NCBI GenBank assembly: GCA_029255685.2
Contig: CM055311.2
Location: 54,891,048 to 54,955,047, forward strand
DNA: 64,000 nt
Source: Silene conica
Taxonomy: Eukaryota; Streptophyta; Magnoliopsida; Caryophyllales; Caryophyllaceae
Direction of reading: 5' to 3'
A program made the translations under genes and the position numbers. Each line of letters starts with the position of its first letter. The stretch's first letter is position 1. Of the stretch, positions 57,600 to 64,000 are shown piece by piece. The notes under the pieces are model-generated. The model did not search any database and was not told the origin of the DNA. It worked only from the letters and a program-made list of their open reading frames with translations.

Positions 57600-58260
57600 T
57601 GCGTGTTAAGGTATGCCTTAAGCTGGCCTCTGAGCTTAACACGTGAGTTGTATGTCGCGTGATGGGATATGTGTTAAGTTCACCTCTGGACTCATTAAGT
57701 GTTTTGCTTGTGGCGTGTCAGGATATGTGTTAAGTTCACCTCTGGACCTGACACGTGATCGGTTGTCGTACACGGGATATGTGTTAAGTTCACCTCTGGA
57801 CCCAATACTTGTTTGTAGCATTGGGATATGTGTTAAGTTTACCTCTGGACCCTTTGCTTGTGGATGTATAGGGATATGTGTTAAGTTCACCTCTGGACCC
57901 GGTGTGCGATAGCTGTGTATTGGAATATGTGTTAAGTTCACCTCTGGACCCAATACTTGTTTGTAGCATTGGGATATGTGTTAAGTTCACCTCTGGACCC
58001 TTTGCTTGTGGATGTATAGGGATATGTGTTAAGTTCACCTCTGGACCCTTTACTTGGATTGTATGTTGGGATGTGTGTTAAGTTCACCTCTGGACCCAAC
58101 ATTGTTTTGGTAGTGGGATATGTGTTAAGTTCACCTTTGGACCCATTACTAGTGTTTATTGATATCTTGGTCTATGCCTTAAGTTGGCCACTGAGTCCTT
58201 GATTGTGAAAGTGTGTTAGTATTTAGGTTATGTCTTAAGTTGACCGCTGAACCTTTTTAC
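57600..58260. repeat. tandem array, GATATGTGTTAAGTTCACCT units
   Basis: About ten good copies and three degenerate edge copies, period about 47-60 bp, each with GGGATATGTGTTAAGTTCAC then CTCTGGACC. The edge copies read TATGCCTTAAGCTGGCC. It lies inside the solo LTR. Confidence 0.9.
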
Positions 58261-58984
58261 TTGATGTTTTATATCTGCTTGCCTTGTGATGGTACAGTGT
58301 CAGATATGCATGATGATATTGATAGTTATAATACTTTGATTATAGTTTTGTTCATGCAAGGCATTGGGTGACTCTTTGGTTAGTTTCGTAAATAGTTTGG
58401 ACTGAAAGACCCCCGACCGGGTAACCGGTAGGGAAACCGGCTCTCCTTCCAAATGGTTTCCGAAGTTGGTTGAGAGCCGTGCATTAGTGATTGCATGATA
58501 GTATGATTCAGTTGATGAGATTTTATACTTCACATGTGTATATAAATGCTGGAGTATTTTGTTTGTATTTCTGTGTTACGTGTCGTTGCAAAAGGTGGCT
58601 AGGAGAACTCTAGTCACTCCCCACTGATTGTGGCGTATATGTTTACATGTATGTAGGTACATGTAGGTTGGCAGGGGTTGCTGAGAGCTAGCGAGTGATG
58701 ATCCGCTTGTCATCTTATGACTTACACTCTACGATAGCTAGACTCTAGTTTTGATACAGTTGTTTCTTTTGAGTGCCTGTAGGGATGTTCCATCCCAGGC
58801 TGTTGTATATATTTTGCTTCAGTACTTAGAACTGTTATACTTATCTATTTCCGTTTATATCAGTTTCAGTTTCCAGTTTTAATTCACCTCGCATGTTTAT
58901 GTTAAAAAGTTTTAATTCCGCTGCATTTTTAGTACTTTGTATGATTTTTTATTTTTCCGCTTTCGCGAGGGGTTTTACATTTAC

Positions 58985-59268
58985 TCCAGGTATCTTTCAT
59001 GGGACTAAAGTGAGCAGACTTAGTCAATCTATCTACAATCACCCAAATCATGTTGTTGCCCCTCTGAGTTTGAGGCAACCCCACAATAAAGTCCATAGAG
59101 ATATTCTCCCACTTCCACTCTAGCACATCTAGTGGCTGAATTTTTCCTTGAGGTCTCTTATGCTCCCCTTTCACTCTTTGACATGTCAAACACCTTGACA
59201 CAAACTCTGCAACTTCCTTCTTCATGTTCGGCCACCAGAACGTCTTCTTAAGGTCCTTGTACAACTTA
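58985..59268 (-). pseudogene. ChrF integrase, zinc-binding part and first catalytic Asp
   Basis: KKTFWWPNMKKEVAEFVSRC and CLTCQRVKGEHKRPQG give the zinc-binding end. ENISMDFIVGLPQTQRG carries the first catalytic Asp. It ends MKDTWSK at the solo LTR. A one-base insertion near 59268 puts it out of frame with the RNase H part. Confidence 0.8.
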
Positions 59269-60993
59269 TCACCCCCTGGGGTGAACGGAATATGGCGTAG
59301 CGTGATCTTCAGTTAGGATTTTCTTCTTTAATTCTCCAGCATCCGGAACACACCATCGCCCACTGACCCTCAAACTACCGTCGGTATGAATACTGAACTT
59401 GGATGCAGCCTCACCACCCTCACTCTCAACCAACTTGCGCCACTTCTGGATCCTCGCATCATTCTTTTGTAACCCTCGTATCTCTCCATACAACTCAGGC
59501 TCCACAGTTAAATCACTAAGAGCATCCCCTTTTCGGATCATGAAAATTCCCATCTCCCTTAGTTCGCCATGCAACCTCACTCGCGATCTGGCACAACTCA
59601 AAGCATGAACAGACTTCCTACTTAGGGCATCTTCTACCACATTTGCCTTACCTTCGTGATAGATAATCTGCATATCGTAGTCTCCAATCAACTCTATCCA
59701 CCTTCTCTGTCTCATGTTCAACTCTCGCTGGGTGTAGATATACTTCAAACTCTTGTGATCAGAAAACACCTTAAAAGTGGCTCCATAAAGGTAATGGTGC
59801 CACAATTTAAGTGCAAAAACCACTGCTCCCAATTCCAAATCATGAGTCGGATAATTTTCCTCATAGGTCTTCAATTGGCGAGAAGCATACGTGATCACTC
59901 TCCCATTCTGCGTTAGCACACAACCCAATCCATGCTTCGAGGCGTCAGTATAAACTTCGAAATTATCACTCCCGACAGGTAAAGCGAGGATAGGAGCTGT
60001 TGTCAGGCGTTCCTTAAGGGTCAGGAATGCCTTCTCACAACTCTCACCCCAGATGAAACGGTTCTCCTTCCTCATTAACGGTGTCAAGGGCTTTGCTATC
60101 TTCGAGAAATCCTTGACAAACCTCCGATAATAACTAGCCAATCCCAGGAAGCTTCGAATCTCACTCACATTCTTCGGACTTTGCCACTTAGTCACAGCCT
60201 CGATCTTACTAGGGTCGACAGACACTCCCTCCTTGGAAATTACATGCCCCAGAAACGCGACTTTCTCCAGCCAGAACTCACACTTGCTCAGCTTAGCATT
60301 GAGCTTATGCTCCTCCAGGGTCTGAAGTACTCTCCTCAAATAATCCTCGTGCTCTTCCGCATTCTTGTAATACACTAGGATATCATCAATGAATACCACC
60401 ACGAACTTATCCAGATATGGGCTAAAGACTCGGTTCATCAAATCCATGAACACAGCTGGAGCGTTAGTCAATCCGAATGGCATAACCACAAATTCGTAGT
60501 GGCCATACCTCGTTCTGAAAGCGGTCTTTGGAATATCTTCATCTTTTATTCTCCACTGGTGATACCCGGATCTCGAGTCAATCTTAGAGAAAACCCCAGT
60601 TCCACTTAACTGATCGAACAGGTCATCAATTCTGGGCAAAGGATATCGGTTCTTGATGGTCACATTATTCAGCTCTCGATAGTCAACACAAAGCCTCAAA
60701 CTCCCATCTTTCTTCTTCACAAATAATACAGGTGCTCCCCAGGGTGACACACTGGGTCAGATGAATCCTTTCTCAGCTAGTTCATCCAACTGCTTCTTCA
60801 ATTCTTCCATCTCCTTCGGTCCCATACGGTACGGTGATTTAGATATTGGTCCCGCCCCTGGCTTTAGGTCAATGGAAAATTCCACTTCCCTTCTTGGTGG
60901 TAACCGTGGAACGTCATCTCGGAATACTCCCTCAAACTCCCGCACCACAGATATCTCACTAGTCTTAGGGGTCTCAGCCTCACAATTCCACAT
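59269..60993 (-). pseudogene. ChrF reverse transcriptase and RNase H
   Basis: RT motifs: [49 protein letters not shown] and the catalytic [15 protein letters not shown]. The connection and RNase H follow ([32 protein letters not shown]). The amino part ([20 protein letters not shown]) is split off by a TGA at 60757 that looks like a former CGA. The open stretch from 60750 to 59269 is the longest intact frame in the window. Confidence 0.88.
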
Positions 60994-61590
60994 CTAGCAT
61001 AAGATCAGACTATCTCCTTTTCTCAAGCTAGACTTAAGGGTGTTGACGGAAATGAATTTGACTTTAGGTTTGACTAGGTATCCCTTGTAAGACACCCTCA
61101 CTCCCTTAGGTCCCCTCAAGGAAATATTCTTTTGATGACAGTCAATAAAAGCTCGATACTTCCCCGGCCAGTCCATCCCTAGAATCACCTCAAAACCCCC
61201 CAGTGGAAATTCTATGAGGTCACAATAGAAAATTGCTTCCCCGATTTTGATGGGTACACTTCTATATACTCTATTACAAGTTATCGACTCGCCTGAAGGT
61301 ATGGTCACTGAGTCCGCGACCAAATCAAATCTCTCAAGTCCAAAGGCCCTAACATGCTCTCTAGACACAAAAGAATGGGTAGCCCCGGAATCGAAAAGTA
61401 CAAAAGTAGGTTTAGAGTTCACAAGAAAAGTACCGGTCACAACATGGGCATCATCCTTAGCCGCCTGCTTTCCCATGGCAAAAAGTTTGCCACTGGATTT
61501 AGCTCCACTCTGACTGGCAGTAGATGTCCCAGCCTGCTGGTTCCCTTCCGCTCCCGTCTTCTGATTGCTTCCACCTCCATTGTATTGGTT
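60994..61590 (-). pseudogene. ChrF aspartic protease
   Basis: The active site FVLFDSGATHSFVS lies in a retropepsin frame. GGFEVILGMDWPGKYRAFID closes the fold. TAG codons at 61591 and 60994, probable former CAG, bound it. Confidence 0.8.
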
Positions 61591-62655
61591 CTAATACGAA
61601 CGGTTTTGGTAGCTGCTGTAGTTTTTCTGATAATTGCTGCTGCCTCCAGACTTCGCACCCCCACCATAGTTTGACATGGGTGTACGATAGCCACTGCTAC
61701 CATAAGACTGAGTGCGTGCTCCATGATATCCTGATGTCGGCGTACGATAACCTCCGGACTTTTTTCCCCCAGATGAGCGACACACCGCCTGCTTGTGCCC
61801 CGTCTTTCCACAGCCAAAACAAACTATTTCAATCGAACCACTGCCAGAACCTCCACTCCTATAGTTACCCCCACTCTGATTCCTCACACCTCATGAGGCA
61901 CTGTTACTGAAATACCCAATGTACTTATTGGTACTTTGCTTCTTCGACCCTGAACTTTCATTCACCCCTTCAGCTTTTCTCTTCTCATACTTAGTCTTCT
62001 TGTCATCCTTAATCATTTCCGAAAGCCTCTCGGCCGCCCCAGCCCTTAAGTAGATATCTCGGACTGTGGTGGGCGGAGCCGCAATAAGCCTCTTCTTGAT
62101 ATTTATTGTCAACCCCCTCTCAAACTTCATTGCCAGCATCGCATCATCAAAACCCATTTCCCCCACATAGCTCAGCAACTGGATGAACTTCCTATAATAG
62201 GCCTCCACCGCCATATCTTCCGTCATTCTGAAGGTATCAAACTCCTCTTTTAGCTTACTTTTCTGAAATTCTGGTAGAAACACTTCATATAGGATCCTCT
62301 TGAACGCGATCCAGGCGACATACTCGGTCCCATCCTCTCTAGCTGCTTCACGAATTTCTCCTTTATTTCTGGTCCACCAGTCACCGGCCATACCCCTAAG
62401 ATAATGGGCTGCTTGGTCAACCCTCAGTTCTTCGGGGCAATCCACAAGTTCGAATAAGTTACTGAATTCCCGGCACCATGCTCCTAGAAGATGAGGTTCC
62501 CCCTCCCCAGTGAATTGGGTAGGGTTATGCCTCGTAATGATCGTGCTCATCTTCGCGGAGTCCATGCGTTTGGCCTTTAGAGCCTCATTCTCAGCTATCA
62601 AACGATCTAACACCTCTTGAGTTATGTTAGCGACATTATTTCTCCTCGGAGGCAT
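61591..62655 (-). pseudogene. ChrF gag
   Basis: I choose the ATG at 62655 (MPPRRNNVANITQE) over an upstream in-frame ATG because this start is typical of the family. The gag domain includes WCREFSNLFELVDCPEEL and RGMAGDWWTRNKGEIREA. A TGA at about 61889 (former CGA) precedes the zinc knuckle CFGCGKTGHKQAVC. A Gly/Ser/Tyr-rich tail with repeated YRTP motifs follows to 61591. Confidence 0.82.
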
Positions 62656-63182
62656 CACTATAATACAAAGAAAATAAATGAGTCCCGGCTCAAGTGGGCA
62701 CTCACTTGGATTAGGGCTATGTTTCCTAAGCATCAAAGTCCATAAACAACTAACATATTGAGTAATACTTATCTATAACATGGCTCAGGGATCACATAAC
62801 CACATATAGCTAGACAAGATAAAATTACTGACATAACTCAAATCACCTCATGCATCCATAACATCATACATCCTTTGTATTCATACAAACAAAATTCCTT
62901 CATGCACATATCGTCCTTAGTGGCTTATCCAGGTTATACACATATAAGAACATTCTCATCACAATTCACCATTACTAATATACCATCTCCTCCTATTCTA
63001 CCCTTTTCTCTCGTATACACTCTGGGTTCCCGGGTAAAACTGAGAGGGCCAATGGTTCGGTGTGAGGGGCCCCAGACTCATACTTTTCCTTTAGTGTGCT
63101 CCTAACAGTCCTATCCCGGGGTTCATTTTTATTTAGACTCATCCTACATTCATTGGGTTCATTAGGTTAGGCCTGAGGATCG
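62656..63182 (-). other. ChrF leader between PBS and gag
   Basis: About 530 bp without coding content, the 5' untranslated leader of the element. Confidence 0.6.
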
Positions 63183-63198
63183 TTCGCTCTGATACCAC
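63183..63198 (-). other. ChrF primer binding site (tRNA-iMet type)
   Basis: Minus-strand TGGTATCAGAGCGAAC, two to three bases after the LTR end GGGGGTGTTACA. Standard for chromoviruses. Confidence 0.85.
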
Positions 63199-63200
63199 TT

Positions 63201-64000
63201 TGTAACACCCCCATTTATTTAAGGGCTTGTACTAGGACTCTCCAGATAAATAAGGATGTTACCATCTCGGTTTCCCGAGGCAGTAGATACAAAGGAAAGA
63301 ACACAGTACTTTATTATTAAATATTAAAACTAAAAAGCAAGTTCTTACAACCGTCTTGAAAACTGTCTTAAATAAAACAAGTACAACTCATGACAAAAGA
63401 CTATAGTGATCTAGACTTTAGTCTGGTCCGGATCCAAGCTCTCCCTTCCCTTAGCTCCCATAGTGTCAAGCACCTGTCATTCTGTCAATATGCTCCCCAA
63501 TAAATTGGTTCATCACAGGTGATCACGAATACACAGGGTCAACCACGAGGTTGAGTAGAGGAAAAGTAAACAATCAAACCATTACTAAAAATAGAAAGTC
63601 AATCATCTCCACTCCGAATCACAAGACCCATTATTCTCCGCACCAATCACAAGACCCATTATTCTCCACACCAATCACTGCTAGGAATTTAGACCTAATT
63701 AGACTCTCTAATGATATTAAAATTACAAGCTAATTTCATAAGGTGGTCTAAATAATACATGCATGCAAAAATTAATAAGAAGAAATTTTCTTACATTTGT
63801 AAGATGGCATTTTTGGCACTACAAATGTCTCCTACCTTTGTAGTTCTTGAGCTAAAATAGTGTAGGATGATCCTCCATAACCCAGGTCACCAAAATAGGT
63901 GACCTCCTTTGGTTGCACCCAAGACTAGCCCAAAAACACTAAGTATATTAACTAGATATAGTTTAGTGTAAACCTTGTTTTTTTTATACTATAAATATTA
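63201..64000 (-). mobile_element. ChrF 5' LTR, interrupted
   Basis: Plus reading TGTAACACCCCCATTT to about 63678 follows the 3' LTR sequence 52832-53300 with scattered differences. After 63678 the match stops. The rest of the LTR is outside the window or beyond the inserted sequence. Confidence 0.8.
63679..64000 (+). mobile_element. possible start of another LTR inserted in ChrF 5' LTR
   Basis: At 63679 the LTR alignment breaks and new sequence starts TGCTAGGAATTTAGACC. A TG start inside another LTR suggests a further LTR element, perhaps Ty1/copia-like, which I cannot confirm without its other end. The possible TSD half is the 5 bp before 63679 (ATCAC). Confidence 0.4.

Larger units (their letters stand above)
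55981..58979. mobile_element. solo LTR, 2999 bp, inserted in ChrF integrase
   Basis: Starts TGTAACATCCCG, ends GAGGGGTTTTACA, flanked by TTTAC on both sides (55976-55980, 58980-58984). It has no PBS, PPT or coding region, so it is a solo LTR of a large-LTR gypsy family (Tekay-like by length and termini). Orientation is not settled, since both ends fit TG...CA. It carries five GC modules (56936-57318), a tandem array (57600-58260), and a direct repeat GGTCGGGTAACCGAAAGGGA / GACCGGGTAACCGGTAGGGA at about 57474 and 58414 on either side of the array. Confidence 0.88.
48223..64000 (+). mobile_element. AthE: Athila-like element, plus strand, heavily nested
   Basis: 5' LTR, tRNA-Asp-type PBS and gag are close relatives of AthD in the opposite orientation, so the two lie head to head with about 270 bp between. 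AthE is interrupted by a TRIM at 51992-52546 and by ChrF from 52832. Its 3' part is outside the window. Confidence 0.75.
52832..64000 (-). mobile_element. ChrF: Tekay-like chromovirus, near complete, broken
   Basis: Minus-strand order is 5' LTR (from 63201 rightward), tRNA-iMet PBS, gag, protease, RT, RNase H, integrase with chromodomain, PPT and 3' LTR (54911-52832). It is inserted in AthE gag after GAAAG. Several stops, a frameshift and a solo LTR within integrase disable it. Confidence 0.88.

Noticed and set aside
57600-58260. CRISPR-like spaced repeats
   Set aside because: Units are degenerate with similar, not unique, spacers, inside a plant LTR.
63183-63198. tRNA gene at the chromovirus border
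   Set aside because: Only 16-18 bases complementary to a tRNA 3' end, the expected PBS. No cloverleaf around it.

Overview
The window looks like repeat-dense intergenic DNA from a flowering plant nuclear genome. I see no single-copy, intact host gene. Nearly everything is LTR retrotransposon, MULE-like DNA transposon, MITE, or tandem repeat. Plant origin follows from Athila-like, Tat/Retand-like and Tekay-like (chromovirus) Ty3/gypsy elements, a Cassandra LTR carrying a 5S-rRNA-like block, a TRIM, a plant LRR-receptor fragment and an XS-domain (SGS3-type) fragment. A Caryophyllales species is a guess from element style and is not proven.

Left part: 1-2995 is the 3' end and 3' LTR of an Athila/Tat-type element (AthA). 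2996-6985 holds two MULE-like pieces joined head to head across a TA tract. One carries a Ulp1 protease fragment and the other an LRR-receptor fragment, and both are embedded in TTACAATAAC / GTTATTGTAT arrays. A TA microsatellite (7539-7834) and a MITE-like element (7835-8353) follow. 8354-about 17870 is a minus-strand Tat/Retand-like element (TatR): gag, protease, RT, two RNase H domains and integrase, plus a plus-strand antisense ORF with its own TATA box. 17883-24554 carries two consecutive Ulp1-like transposon genes, one split by a Cassandra solo LTR. The second has an antisense XS-domain gene fragment in an intron. GGAGTTACAC arrays fill the introns and the downstream flank.

Right part: 25400-29082 is the 3' end of a minus-strand Athila-like element (AthB), cut by a Tekay-like LTR (29083-31467) with a non-coding internal part to about 34714 (ChrC). 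34715-47956 is a nearly full-length minus-strand element (AthD). It has gag and protease but no RT or integrase, plus a downstream ATHILA-ORF1-like gene. Its 5' LTR holds a PIF/Harbinger-like insertion with a TAA duplication. From 48223 a related plus-strand element (AthE) starts. It is interrupted by a TRIM (51992-52546, TSD GTCAA) and then by a minus-strand chromovirus (ChrF, from 52832), whose integrase is split by a 3-kb solo LTR (55981-58979, TSD TTTAC). ChrF's 5' LTR is itself broken at 63679 by what may be another LTR.

The most unusual signal is a set of GC-rich palindromic modules built from 15-18-bp CCGG-cored units. They sit just upstream of TATA boxes in the Athila-like LTRs, upstream of an internal TATA box in AthD, and inside the unrelated solo LTR. 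The two LTRs of AthD differ by unit-sized deletions exactly in these modules. All protein-coding regions are decayed by stops, frameshifts and loss of catalytic residues, so no autonomous element is visible.
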